Source: CAYQDF01 sp964416175 (GTDB lineage Bacteria > Chloroflexota > Anaerolineae > Anaerolineales > UBA4823). Taken from it: 64,000 bases of DNA. The notes beneath the pieces were generated by a model, which saw nothing but the letters and a program-made list of their open reading frames with translations, ran no database searches and had not been told where the DNA came from. The DNA lies in the NCBI GenBank assembly GCA_964416175.1, contig CAYQDF010000004.1, positions 1 to 64,000 of the forward strand. Reading direction: 5' to 3'. Both the position numbers and the translations under genes were made by a program. Positions within the stretch are counted from its first letter, which is position 1. Every line of letters begins with the position of its first letter. Below, one piece after another: positions 35,357 to 43,792 of this stretch.

Positions 35357-37054
35357 TTGAAGCGAGCGATAAACAGGCTTAAGCAGTTCTTCCTCCCACC
35401 CCCTGGTTCGCCGACCTGGGTGCGCGTCCTGCCCTATGCGGTGCTCGGTGCGCTCACGCTGGTCGTCCTGACCGCGGCCGCCTTCGGATGGGAGTACACC
35501 AACTCGCCCGAATTCTGCGGAGCAACCTGCCACACCATGCCGCCGGAGTACACCGCTTATCTGACTTCCCCCCACGCCCGCATCGACTGCGTCGACTGCC
35601 ACATCGGCAAGGGCTTCATCGCCACACGGATCACGCGCAAGGCTGGCGACATCCGGCACGTCACGGCGACCGCCTTCAAGACTTATGAATTTCCCATCCG
35701 CGCCGAAGAGTTGCGCCCTGCCCGGGAGACCTGCGAGAAATGCCACTTCCCGGAAAAGTTCTCGGACGACAGCCTGCGAGAGATCAAGCACTTTACCCCG
35801 GATAAGGCGAATACCCCCACCACGATTTACCTGGTGATGAAAACCGGCGGCGGCAGCAAGCGCCAGGGACTCGGGCGCGGCATCCACTGGCACATCGAAA
35901 ATCGGATCGAGTACCTGCCCCTGGACCTCGAAGAGCAGAACATCCCCTACGTACGCGTCTACGAAGACGACGGATCGATCACCGAGTACGTTGACGTTGA
36001 GGCAGGTTTTAACCCGGAAACCTTCGATCCGGCCGACTTGAAGGAAATGGACTGCATCACCTGCCATAACCGCATCACCCACCTGGTAAAGACGCCCGAG
36101 GAGACCATTGATGAGCTGATGGAGCGCGGGATCATCCCCCCGGATATCCCGGACATCCGGCGCATTGCGGTGGAAGCCTACAGTCAAGTCTACGACACGA
36201 CCCAGGCCGGGTTGAACAAGATAGCCGGGATCGCCAGCTACTACCAGACATACTACCCGGACCTCTACGCGGCTGAGCGGCAGAGAATCGAGGCCGTGAT
36301 CGCTGCGCTCCAGAATGCTTACCGCAACAGCGTATTTCCGGAGCAGAATTCAGACTGGACCACACATCCGAACAACGTGGGTCACAGGAATTCGCCGGGC
36401 TGTTTCCGCTGCCACGACGGCAAGCACCTGAACGCGGCGGCAGAAGCCATCCGCCTGGAGTGCAACCTGTGCCACTCGATCCCGGTTGTGGCTGGCCCGC
36501 AGGATTTCGTCGCCGAGGTAGAGATCAGTCGCGGGCCAGAACCGGAAACGCACAAGAACCCGAACTGGATCAGCCTGCATCGGGAAGTATTCGACGGCAC
36601 CTGCTCAAATTGCCATACGACCGAGAACCCTGGTGGCACGGATAACACCTCCTTCTGCTCGAACAGCGCGTGCCACGGCAGTGCCTGGGAGTACGCCGGT
36701 TTCGATGCGCCAGCCCTGCGGGAGGTTCTCCGCGCCCAGATCCCCCGCGCGCCAACCCCCACTTCGCGTCCCGAACAACCAGTGCTGACCTATCAAGCCA
36801 CGATTGGTCCGTTGCTGAAGGAACGCTGCGGCGCCTGCCACAGTCCGGAAGGCGGAATTCAGGACCTCGACCTGACAACTTACGAGGGGACCCTCGCGGG
36901 CGGCGCGAGCGGCCCGGCGGTCATCCCGGGCGATGCGGAAAACAGCCCCATCCTCATCAAGCAAACAGGGGAGCAGCCTCACTTTGGACAATTTACCCCA
37001 CAAGAGATCGACTGGCTCGTCGAGTGGATCAACGCTGGCGCGCCGGCGGATTAG
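35357..37054 (+). CDS. NapC/NirT-like membrane multihaem cytochrome, nine haem sites
   Basis: A 565-residue cytochrome with one N-terminal membrane helix (about residues 25-47), then a NapC/NrfH-like segment beginning NSPEFCGATCHTMPPEY. Seven CxxCH sites (CVDCH, CEKCH, CITCH, CFRCH, CNLCH, CSNCH, CGACH) are joined by a CX3CH site (CGATCH) and a CX4CH site (CSNSACH). The last haem lies in a C-terminal domain resembling planctomycete-type cytochromes (EGGIQDLDLTTYEGTLAGG). It starts at TTG 35357; no in-frame ATG serves. NapC-like proteins take electrons from menaquinol, so it is the likely membrane entry point of the chain. Confidence 0.82.
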   Translation: MKRAINRLKQFFLPPPGSPTWVRVLPYAVLGALTLVVLTAAAFGWEYTNSPEFCGATCHTMPPEYTAYLTSPHARIDCVDCHIGKGFIATRITRKAGDIRHVTATAFKTYEFPIRAEELRPARETCEKCHFPEKFSDDSLREIKHFTPDKANTPTTIYLVMKTGGGSKRQGLGRGIHWHIENRIEYLPLDLEEQNIPYVRVYEDDGSITEYVDVEAGFNPETFDPADLKEMDCITCHNRITHLVKTPEETIDELMERGIIPPDIPDIRRIAVEAYSQVYDTTQAGLNKIAGIASYYQTYYPDLYAAERQRIEAVIAALQNAYRNSVFPEQNSDWTTHPNNVGHRNSPGCFRCHDGKHLNAAAEAIRLECNLCHSIPVVAGPQDFVAEVEISRGPEPETHKNPNWISLHREVFDGTCSNCHTTENPGGTDNTSFCSNSACHGSAWEYAGFDAPALREVLRAQIPRAPTPTSRPEQPVLTYQATIGPLLKERCGACHSPEGGIQDLDLTTYEGTLAGGASGPAVIPGDAENSPILIKQTGEQPHFGQFTPQEIDWLVEWINAGAPAD

Positions 37055-37093
37055 GCGAATAACCCAATCCATCGATTGTCATTGAACAGAAAA

Positions 37094-37105
37094 TGACATT
37101 TGTCA
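37094..37105. promoter_or_regulatory. Inverted repeat TGACA-TT-TGTCA before the decaheme gene
   Basis: Perfect 5-base arms with a 2-base centre in the 193-base spacer. A TATAAA lies about 25 bases downstream but no clear -35 hexamer fits it. The spacer suggests the decaheme gene can be transcribed separately. Confidence 0.35.
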
Positions 37106-37247
37106 CTAATCTTCTTCTCATAAATAGGGTATAAATCCTAAGGTTAATTACCCAAAGGAAAGGAGGATGGACTATCGCCCAATCGAGAATGATCGCCCCT
37201 TTTAACGTTGTTGCCTGTGTATATCCATACACACCAAGGAGAATGTT

Positions 37248-39431
37248 ATGAAATCGAGGTACATCCTGATTGGACTCTTTGTGCTGGGGGCTGCCCTGGC
37301 TCTGGCAGCCTGCGGCGGGGGGCCCGCCCCGGCCGAAACACAGACGCCGTGTCCAACAGCGGAAGCCTGCCCCGACTGTCCGGCCTGCCCGGATTGTCCT
37401 GAATGTCCCGAGCAGGTGGTCTCGGAGATCCCCTTCGCGGAGGCCTGGGCTGCCTCTCCCCACAATGATATCACCGCCGAAGCCTTTACCCACTGGGACG
37501 AGGATGGTGAAGTCGAAGTGGCCTGCGCGAAGTGCCACAGCACTCCGGGTCACCTGGACTTCCTGGGTCTGGACGGCAGCGCGGCCGGGGTGGTGGACGC
37601 GGCGGCGCCGCTCGGCACGACAGTCCAGTGTGTGGCCTGTCACAATGAGGTCACCCTGACCAAGACCAGCGTCGTCTTTCCCTCCGGGATCGAGCTGACC
37701 GACCTGGGCGACCAGTCGCGCTGCATGGAATGCCACCAGGGGCGATCATCCAAGCTCCAGGTCGACGAATCCATCTCCGGTGCAGTCGGCGAGGATCTGG
37801 ACACGCCCAGCGCCGACCTGAGGTTCATAAACATCCATTACTACGCCGCCGCAGCCACCCGCTACGGCACGGAAGTGATGGGAGGGTACGAGTACGACGG
37901 CAAGACCTACGATCCCCGCTTTGACCATGTGGCAGGCTACGATACGTGCAACAGCTGCCATAATCCGCACACCCTGGAGCTGGTGGTTGACACCTGCGCG
38001 AACTGCCACACCGGCGTCGCCAGCGTCGAGGATATCCGGAACATCCGCATGTTCGGCTCCCTGGTCGATTACGACGGAGATGGTGATGTTGAGGAATCGA
38101 TAGCCTCCGAGATCGATGGCTTGCGCGACCTGCTCTACCAGAACATCCAGGCGTACGCCAGCGAGGTTGCCGGGGCAGCCATCGTCTACGATGCGGCTGC
38201 TTACCCATACTTCTTTGGCGATGCCAATGCGAACGGCGCTGTCGATGAAGGGGAAGAGGGTTACGCTTCCTGGACCGGCCGCCTGCTGCGGGCGGGCTAC
38301 AACTACCAGGTAGCCACCAAGGACCCGGGCGCGTTCGCCCACGGCGGGAAGTACATCATCCAGCTGCTCTACGACTCGATCGAAGACCTGAACACCGCTG
38401 TATCCGCGCCCATCGATATGTCCGGCCTGCGCCGGGTCGATGCGGGTCACTTCGCGGCCTCCGAAGAGCCCTTCCGTCACTGGGATGAGGACGGCGAAGT
38501 GCCAGGCGACTGCGCCAAGTGCCACTCCGCTGAAGGTCTGCCGATCTTCCTTAAGGAGGCCGCCGCCAGCCGGGATGGGGTGACCGGTCGTAACGTCGCC
38601 GTAGATCCCTCCAGCGGGCTGAACTGCGCCACCTGCCACAACGACCTGACCACCTTCACCCGCTTCGAGGTCGCCCAGGTGCGGATGCCGAGCGGCGCGG
38701 TGGTCGACACCGGAAATCCGGACTCCAACATCTGCCTCAACTGCCACCAGGGGCGCGAGTCGACGGTCAGCCTGAACGCGGCGATCGATCCGCTGGGGCT
38801 GGGGGACGACGAAGTCTCCGAGGCGCTGCGCTTCCGCAACCCGCACTACTTCGCAGCCGGCGCGACCCTCTTTGGGACGGATGCCAAGGGCGCCTACGAG
38901 TACGAAGGCAAGTCCTACAATGGCCGGTTCCCGCACGTCCCGAATGCAGCGAGCTGCGTGGACTGCCACGACACACACGCCCTCGAGGTCAAGGTCGAAC
39001 TGTGCAGCGGCTGTCACGGAACCGATGACATCACTGCCATCCGGATCTCCGAAGAGGACTTTGACGGCGACGGCGATGTGACCGAAGGTATGGCCGGCGA
39101 GCTCGCCACGGTGCGCGATGCGCTGTATGCCCAGATCCTGGCATACGCCTCCGATACAGTTGGGACCGCCATCGTCTTCGATGGGGCTGCCTACCCGTAT
39201 TGGTTCACAGACGCCAATGGCAATGGGGCTGTGGATGAGGGAGAGGAAGCTTACGCCACCTGGACTTCAAGCCTACTGAAAGCGGCCTACAACTTCACCT
39301 GGTCCGTCAAAGACCCCGGAGCATTTGCCCACAACGGCAAGTACCTCCTGCAGGTCATGATGGACAGCCTGGAAGACCTTGGCGGCAGCACGGCTGGCAT
39401 GACCAGACCGGTGCCGGCGCCAGGGGAATAG
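37248..39431 (+). CDS. Decahaem cytochrome lipoprotein made of two pentahaem repeats
   Basis: A 727-residue lipoprotein (lipobox LAAC, Cys22). Residues 35-53 hold six cysteines in Cys-Pro motifs. Two homologous halves of about 330 residues follow, each with five CxxCH sites: CAKCH, CVACH, CMECH, CNSCH, CANCH, then CAKCH, CATCH, CLNCH, CVDCH, CSGCH. Each half also has two calcium-type loops, DYDGDGDVEE and DANANGAVDEGEE in the first and DFDGDGDVTEG and DANGNGAVDEGEE in the second. RBS AAGGAGAATGTT supports the ATG. It is probably the outermost conductor of the chain. Confidence 0.85.
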   Translation: MKSRYILIGLFVLGAALALAACGGGPAPAETQTPCPTAEACPDCPACPDCPECPEQVVSEIPFAEAWAASPHNDITAEAFTHWDEDGEVEVACAKCHSTPGHLDFLGLDGSAAGVVDAAAPLGTTVQCVACHNEVTLTKTSVVFPSGIELTDLGDQSRCMECHQGRSSKLQVDESISGAVGEDLDTPSADLRFINIHYYAAAATRYGTEVMGGYEYDGKTYDPRFDHVAGYDTCNSCHNPHTLELVVDTCANCHTGVASVEDIRNIRMFGSLVDYDGDGDVEESIASEIDGLRDLLYQNIQAYASEVAGAAIVYDAAAYPYFFGDANANGAVDEGEEGYASWTGRLLRAGYNYQVATKDPGAFAHGGKYIIQLLYDSIEDLNTAVSAPIDMSGLRRVDAGHFAASEEPFRHWDEDGEVPGDCAKCHSAEGLPIFLKEAAASRDGVTGRNVAVDPSSGLNCATCHNDLTTFTRFEVAQVRMPSGAVVDTGNPDSNICLNCHQGRESTVSLNAAIDPLGLGDDEVSEALRFRNPHYFAAGATLFGTDAKGAYEYEGKSYNGRFPHVPNAASCVDCHDTHALEVKVELCSGCHGTDDITAIRISEEDFDGDGDVTEGMAGELATVRDALYAQILAYASDTVGTAIVFDGAAYPYWFTDANGNGAVDEGEEAYATWTSSLLKAAYNFTWSVKDPGAFAHNGKYLLQVMMDSLEDLGGSTAGMTRPVPAPGE

Positions 39432-39456
39432 ACCCGCCGAACAGGCGGGAGGCAAT

Positions 39457-39493
39457 AAAAAAGACCGGACATGTTAAGTGCCCGGTCTTTTTT
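39457..39493. terminator. Bidirectional Rho-independent terminator
   Basis: AAAAAAGACCGG (39457-39468) pairs with CCGGTCTTTTTT (39482-39493) around a 13-base loop. T-runs on both strands serve the decaheme gene and the convergent minus-strand zinc-ribbon gene. Confidence 0.9.
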
Positions 39494-39564
39494 GTCCACC
39501 CATCAAATCAGTTCGGCAGCCGGGAAATCAGCCGGTCCCGGCTGTCAAGACTGCAATCCAGGAC

Positions 39565-40473
39565 CTACACCGTGCGCAAGCGGGTGCCGCATGACCGGCA
39601 GTAGCGATCGCCTGGTTCGGCGCGCTTCCCACACTGATGACAGTAGATCGCTTCATCCATCCCGGCTGATCCCGGACTTGACCGGCTCGCTCTTCGCGGG
39701 CGGCGGTTGGCACTGGCAGGCGCCCCCCGCCCCGACCGCCAGTACCATATTCCTCCACCAGCGATCAGGACCACGCCCAAGATCCCGAGCGCCCATGGGA
39801 TGATCTGGTTGATCCTTATTCCGGATCCGGCGCCCGGGGAGATCGGCGCGCTGGGTTGGACCTGCAGAGCCTCCACACTGAGGGCATCTGTCTCCTTGTC
39901 GTATTGAAGTTCCAAAGAAAACCGCTCACCAGAGCCGATACTACCCAGTTCGATCACGTTGTACGTGAAGCCGTCCTCAAACGGTACCACCCGACCCGCC
40001 GCCGGCGTGACTCTGACGTTCGAGGCGCCTACCGGATGCTGCACATTCATAGTAAAAGTTCCGACCGCGTAATCTCCAGGCCAGTCGTACCGGAACCTGC
40101 GCAGGGCGCCTTCCTTTTCCAGGCGTGGATCGTAGTATTCGAGCCGCAGGGCTGGCGTGGTGGCGATGAACGAAACCTCGATCCATTCCCCGGCGACGCT
40201 GGTCGTGGCAACCACGTCGGCGACCAGTTCGGGGCTTGGACCAACAGCCACCGCGTGCGGACTGCCAGCTTCCACCGGGATGCGAAAGATGATCTCCGCC
40301 GGCAGGGACACCGTGGGGGAGAGGACTGCCCGGTAGATGACGAGCATATTGGGTTGGTCGTATTCAGGCCAGAAATCCACGATCAGAGATTCCAGGCCAG
40401 GTGCGCCTTGCGCGCTGACCTGGATCGCCATGGGGAAGAGTGTCAGGAGGAGGACAAATAAAATGCGCTTCAC
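39565..40473 (-). CDS. Exported membrane protein with C-terminal zinc ribbon
   Basis: A 302-residue protein with a cleavable signal peptide ending near SAQG, an outer beta-rich domain of about 180 residues, one membrane helix (PWALGILGVVLIAGGGIWYW) and a cytoplasmic zinc ribbon (CHQCGKRAEPGDRYCRSCG). It shares this layout with the C-terminal half of the dihaem lipoprotein at 24944-26923. Function unknown. It may link outside events to the inside through the ribbon. It ends at the decaheme terminator, so it is not part of the riboflavin operon with certainty. Confidence 0.6.
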   Translation of the reverse strand: MKRILFVLLLTLFPMAIQVSAQGAPGLESLIVDFWPEYDQPNMLVIYRAVLSPTVSLPAEIIFRIPVEAGSPHAVAVGPSPELVADVVATTSVAGEWIEVSFIATTPALRLEYYDPRLEKEGALRRFRYDWPGDYAVGTFTMNVQHPVGASNVRVTPAAGRVVPFEDGFTYNVIELGSIGSGERFSLELQYDKETDALSVEALQVQPSAPISPGAGSGIRINQIIPWALGILGVVLIAGGGIWYWRSGRGAPASANRRPRRASRSSPGSAGMDEAIYCHQCGKRAEPGDRYCRSCGTRLRTV

Positions 40474-40555
40474 AGGTTGAGGACCTCCGGAGCGAATTGA
40501 TCTTGGGGGGTTAATCTTACCACGCGCGAATTCGGTTGAGGTGTTCGGGAAGAGG

Positions 40556-41350
40556 TCAGCCGATCGCGGCCCGCAGGCGCTGTGCCAGCTCGCCGAATGC
40601 GGGTGTGTAGCGCATCTCCTCCAGGCGCGGCCGGGGTAGATCGATCGGAAGGTCCAGCCTTATCCGGCCCGGTCGTGGGCTGAGCACCAGCACCCGATCG
40701 GCCAGGAACACCGCCTCCGGGATAGCGTGGGTTACCATCACGACGGTTTTTCGGCGGGCCTGCCAGATCCGCAGCAGCTCCGCGCCCATTCTCTCCCGAG
40801 TCAGCGCATCCAGCGCGCCAAATGGCTCGTCCAGGAGCAAGACGCGCGGTTCGTGAATGAGGGCGCGGGCGATAGCCACGCGTTGTGCCATGCCGCCGGA
40901 CAGATCGCGGGGAAGGGAATGCTCAAAACCTTCCAGGCCCACCAGCTCCACCATGTCCTGCGCTTTCCGCCGGGCTTCATCGGGGGGGATGTGCAGCAAT
41001 TCCAGAGGGAGGGTGATATTTTCCAGCACCGTCCGCCAGGGCATCAGGTTGGCTTTTTGAAAAACGAAACCGATCTCGCGGCGCGGACCGCTGAGCAGTT
41101 CACCGGCGTACAATATCTCTCCCATGGTTGGATGGAGCAGCCCCCCTAACAACCGGAGCAGCGTGCTCTTTCCGCTCCCTGAAGGGCCCAACAGGCACAC
41201 GAACTCTTCCGCACCCACCGAAAAGGAGACCTCTTCCAGGACATGCAACCCTACCTCCCCATCAGGAAAAACCAGGCTCAGGTTCTTGACGAGGAGCACC
41301 GGATCCAGGCTGATTCGGTCTTCAACGAGCATCTTCGGCATACCCAACAT
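40556..41350 (-). CDS. ABC transporter ATPase, riboflavin uptake
   Basis: A 264-residue ABC ATPase of the nitrate/sulfonate/taurine (SsuB-TauB) type. Walker A is LLGPSGSGKSTLLR, the signature LSGGMAQRVAIARAL and Walker B VLLLDEPFGALD. It is the last gene of a three-gene operon under an FMN riboswitch and probably powers riboflavin import through the permease. It starts four bases after the binding-protein gene. Confidence 0.85.
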   Translation of the reverse strand: MLGMPKMLVEDRISLDPVLLVKNLSLVFPDGEVGLHVLEEVSFSVGAEEFVCLLGPSGSGKSTLLRLLGGLLHPTMGEILYAGELLSGPRREIGFVFQKANLMPWRTVLENITLPLELLHIPPDEARRKAQDMVELVGLEGFEHSLPRDLSGGMAQRVAIARALIHEPRVLLLDEPFGALDALTRERMGAELLRIWQARRKTVVMVTHAIPEAVFLADRVLVLSPRPGRIRLDLPIDLPRPRLEEMRYTPAFGELAQRLRAAIG

Positions 41351-41354
41351 GTTG

Positions 41355-42356
41355 TTACTCGATAAACTGATTTGTGTAGGCCTCGTTCAGGTCCAGTTCC
41401 TGGCTGATCAACCCCATCTCCATGAGGATTGCATGCATGTTCTCCCAGGCCTGCGGGTCGGAATAGCCAAGCCGATCGCCCTGCCAGAACCGGATCGAGG
41501 CATCCAGGATCTGGCGCTGGACCGTCTGGTCGGCCTGATCCAGGTTTTCCACGTATTTCTTGCAAATTTCGAAGGCGCCTTCCGGGTCTGCAATAGTATC
41601 CGCCAGGGCTTTCAGAAAGGCCTGCACCATCCCGCGGACCAGCTCCGGGTTGTCAGCGAGCGTCGTCTCGTTCGTGATCAATCCGTTCGAAGCCAGCTGC
41701 ACGTAATCGGCGACCAGGATTACATCTACCTCGTATCCCTGCGCCTCGAGCTGGATCGGCTCGTTGTTGGCGTAAATCACGACAGCCTGCTCCTGGTCCG
41801 TCGCCAGGGCTTCCACCTGGTTGAAGCCGATCGAATCCAGAAACACATCGCTTTCCTCCAGGCTAGCTTCTTTTAGCAAAGCGCGCAGCCCAACGTAGCT
41901 GGCGCCGAACAGCCCAGGGAGGCCGATGCGCTTGCCGGCCAGGTCCGCCGGTTTGCGGATTCCCGAGGTAGTCTTGAAGACAACCCCCACCGGGAAATCC
42001 TGCCACCAGGCAACGACGTAGACGACCGGCAATCCCTGCGCCCGCGCCAGGAGCACCTGCTCCCCGGAAACGAGGGCAAACTGCAGGTCGTTCGCGCCGA
42101 CCAGGTTGACGCCGTCCGTTTCGAAGCTGTAATCGAACTCGATCTCGATGCCGTTCTCCCGGAAATAGCCTTTCTCGACTCCCACATAGAAGGGTGCGAA
42201 CTGGATGTTGGGGATGTATCCCATCGGCAGCCGGATCCTGGTCGGCGGCAGGGATGTGCCCGTAGGCGCAGCTGTCTGTTCGGATCCCGATGCTGCACAG
42301 GCAGTCAAGAGAGAAGCTGTGGTAAACAAGAATAAAGGGATTTGCCAGGATTTCAT
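41355..42356 (-). CDS. ribY: Riboflavin-binding lipoprotein RibY (SsuA/THI5-like)
   Basis: A 333-residue substrate-binding protein of the NMT1/THI5-like family, with a leader ending in LLTAC (lipobox). The family segment MGYIPNIQFAPFYVGVEKGYF opens the mature protein. On structure alone a thiamine precursor or sulfonate would be as likely. The FMN riboswitch at the head of the operon points to riboflavin, as in RibXY transporters known from Chloroflexota. It follows the permease gene after 13 bases. Confidence 0.8.
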   Translation of the reverse strand: MKSWQIPLFLFTTASLLTACAASGSEQTAAPTGTSLPPTRIRLPMGYIPNIQFAPFYVGVEKGYFRENGIEIEFDYSFETDGVNLVGANDLQFALVSGEQVLLARAQGLPVVYVVAWWQDFPVGVVFKTTSGIRKPADLAGKRIGLPGLFGASYVGLRALLKEASLEESDVFLDSIGFNQVEALATDQEQAVVIYANNEPIQLEAQGYEVDVILVADYVQLASNGLITNETTLADNPELVRGMVQAFLKALADTIADPEGAFEICKKYVENLDQADQTVQRQILDASIRFWQGDRLGYSDPQAWENMHAILMEMGLISQELDLNEAYTNQFIE

Positions 42357-42369
42357 GGATGTTGTCTCC

Positions 42370-43194
42370 TCAGCTGGATGAATGGGTTTCCGTGGGCCTC
42401 TGTTGCCAGGATAAGCAGCGGGCTTCGATTAATACGACCAAACCGTAGAGCGTTAAGGCCATCCCCACCAGGGAAAAGACGGCCACGAAGACCAGCGCTG
42501 TGTCGAACTGGCCGCGGCCGACGTTGATCAGGAATCCGAGCCCGCGGTCAGCGCCGACGAACTCGCCCACCACCGCCCCGCTCACCCCCAGTGTGGCGCC
42601 GATGCGCAACCCGCCGAGGAACACCGGCAATGCGGCGGGCACCTCCAGCAGGGTGAACGTTTGCCAGCGTGTGGCCTGGAGAGAGCGCATCAGGTCGTGA
42701 AGCTCCTCCGGGACGGAGCGGAGGCCGACCACGGTGTTGACCAGGATCGGGAAGAATACGATCAGAGCGGAGATCAGCACCTTGGAAAGCAACCCGGTCT
42801 TGAACCAGATCACGAGCAGGGGCGCGATGGCGACGATCGGGATCGACTGGCTGGCGACGATGTACGGCGCCAGGAACCGCTCGACGGCCGGCGACCGGGC
42901 CAGGAGATATCCCAGGGCCGTGGCCGCCAATGCGCCTACGGCCAGCCCGGAAAGCACCTCGCCCAGCGTCACCGCGGTGTGGTAGGCAAGCCGGCCATCG
43001 AGAAGCGACTCCCAGAAACGCTCCCACACCAGCGCAGGGGCCGGCAGGATGAATGCCGGGAACCGCCCCAGGCTGGCGACCAGGTGCCAGAGGACCACTG
43101 CCAGCCCGATAGAGACCGGCAGGATCAGGATTCCTCTCTTGCGAAGCTGCCGCGGTGCAGCGATCATGATTTTTCGTGACTGAGTCAGGTCCAC
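42370..43194 (-). CDS. ribX: Riboflavin ABC permease RibX
   Basis: A 274-residue permease with about six membrane segments. The EAA loop, which contacts the ATPase, is within LMRSLQATRWQTFTLLEVP. It starts at GTG 43194, preceded by CAGGGAAG; an in-frame ATG at 43167 is possible. Family members also carry nitrate, taurine or hydroxymethylpyrimidine, but the FMN riboswitch upstream supports riboflavin. First gene of the operon. Confidence 0.8.
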   Translation of the reverse strand: MDLTQSRKIMIAAPRQLRKRGILILPVSIGLAVVLWHLVASLGRFPAFILPAPALVWERFWESLLDGRLAYHTAVTLGEVLSGLAVGALAATALGYLLARSPAVERFLAPYIVASQSIPIVAIAPLLVIWFKTGLLSKVLISALIVFFPILVNTVVGLRSVPEELHDLMRSLQATRWQTFTLLEVPAALPVFLGGLRIGATLGVSGAVVGEFVGADRGLGFLINVGRGQFDTALVFVAVFSLVGMALTLYGLVVLIEARCLSWQQRPTETHSSS

Positions 43195-43212
43195 CGGCTA
43201 CTTCCCTGGAGC

Positions 43213-43237
43213 AAAAATGCCCCGACATTTTCGGGGC
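43213..43237 (-). terminator. Second terminator-like hairpin before ribX
   Basis: On the minus strand GCCCCGA (43237-43231) pairs with TCGGGGC (43225-43219) and is followed by ATTTTT. It lies about 20 bases before the ribX start, downstream of the main riboswitch terminator, so it may be a backup stop or may block the ribosome binding site. Confidence 0.6.
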
Positions 43238-43277
43238 AAGGAAGGAAAAACCGCTTAACGTAAGGCGCCTGCCGGAG

Positions 43278-43308
43278 AAAAAACCCGAAAACCAGTTGGT
43301 TTTCGGGG
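43278..43308 (-). terminator. FMN riboswitch expression-platform terminator
   Basis: On the minus strand CCCGAAAACC and GGTTTTCGGG form a near-perfect stem with a small loop, followed by TTTTTT. It lies between the aptamer and ribX and is the expected off-switch when FMN is bound. Confidence 0.8.
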
Positions 43309-43351
43309 TACACGGCAAGAGGCCACGCCAGATCAGGCGGATCCCGTTTGA

Positions 43352-43521
43352 CCTTCTTCCATCCGGACTATACCGTCGGCTCCGGAGTTTCACCGGATCT
43401 GCGCTGGCATCCGCAGGAGAGTGATTGAATGGGCTGACGCCGCGCTCGTGGGCTGTACCACCGGTGGGGAATTACGAAGCAAACCAGGGTTGGCTGTTTG
43501 CCCGTTCACCCCGCCCCGAAG
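43352..43521 (-). promoter_or_regulatory. FMN riboswitch (RFN element)
   Basis: Conserved RFN blocks are present in order on the minus strand: CTTCGGGGCGGGGTGAAC at the 5' end (43521), AATTCCCCACCGGTGGT (about 43473-43457), AGCCCACGAGCG, and GACGGTATAGTCCGGATG with GAAGAAGG at the 3' end (43352). The 5' CUUC and 3' GAAG close helix P1. It senses FMN and controls the ABC transporter genes downstream. The 170-base length is near the upper normal range. Confidence 0.93.
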
Positions 43522-43631
43522 GTTTAAGTATTGATTTACGTTGTATTATATTCTCGATTGGATAAAAAATCAAACGTTTTTCTTTTTTTCACGATCTTGA
43601 TCGCATTCGATTTTGGATTGGGATTATCCTA

Positions 43632-43660
43632 TTGACAGGTGGAATTATCTATGTGATACT
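43632..43660 (+). promoter_or_regulatory. Strong promoter for a small RNA/peptide unit
   Basis: TTGACA (43632-43637), a 17-base spacer and GATACT (43655-43660), with TG one base before the -10 box. The predicted transcript starts near 43667 and runs into the 19-codon ORF. Confidence 0.6.
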
Positions 43661-43714
43661 CCCCCACTGTGGCAAGAGGCCACCACCCTTCGCTATCCCA
43701 CCGAAGAGGAGGTG

Positions 43715-43774
43715 ATGTCCATGCATGACAGTACCAGACTCAGCGCTGCGGCATCCCTCCTCCTGAACGGATAA
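43715..43774 (+). CDS. 19-residue ORF in a structured RNA
   Basis: ATG preceded by AAGAGGAGGTG, an almost ideal ribosome binding site, opens a 19-codon frame encoding MSMHDSTRLSAAASLLLNG. A 10-bp stem (43743-43752 with 43779-43788) encloses its end and stop codon. Codons TCC-CTC-CTC-CTG are complementary to the AGGAGG upstream. Three adjacent leucines resemble a leader peptide, but the next genes run on the opposite strand, so a regulated operon is missing. It could be a small protein, a dual-function RNA or a leader left behind after rearrangement. Confidence 0.45.
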   Translation: MSMHDSTRLSAAASLLLNG

Positions 43775-43792
43775 GGAAGCCGCAGCGCGCCG

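Noticed and set aside
37167..37205. 12-codon ORF (MDYRPIENDRPF) before the decaheme gene
   Set aside because: AGGAGG directly abuts the ATG, giving no usable spacing; no leader-type codon run.
37746..39017. 423-codon open frame opposite the decaheme gene
   Set aside because: Antisense of the CxxCH-rich gene; no motifs of its own.
43176..43424. 82-codon plus-strand frame over the riboflavin leader
   Set aside because: It runs through the FMN riboswitch and terminators on the other strand, which explain the sequence.
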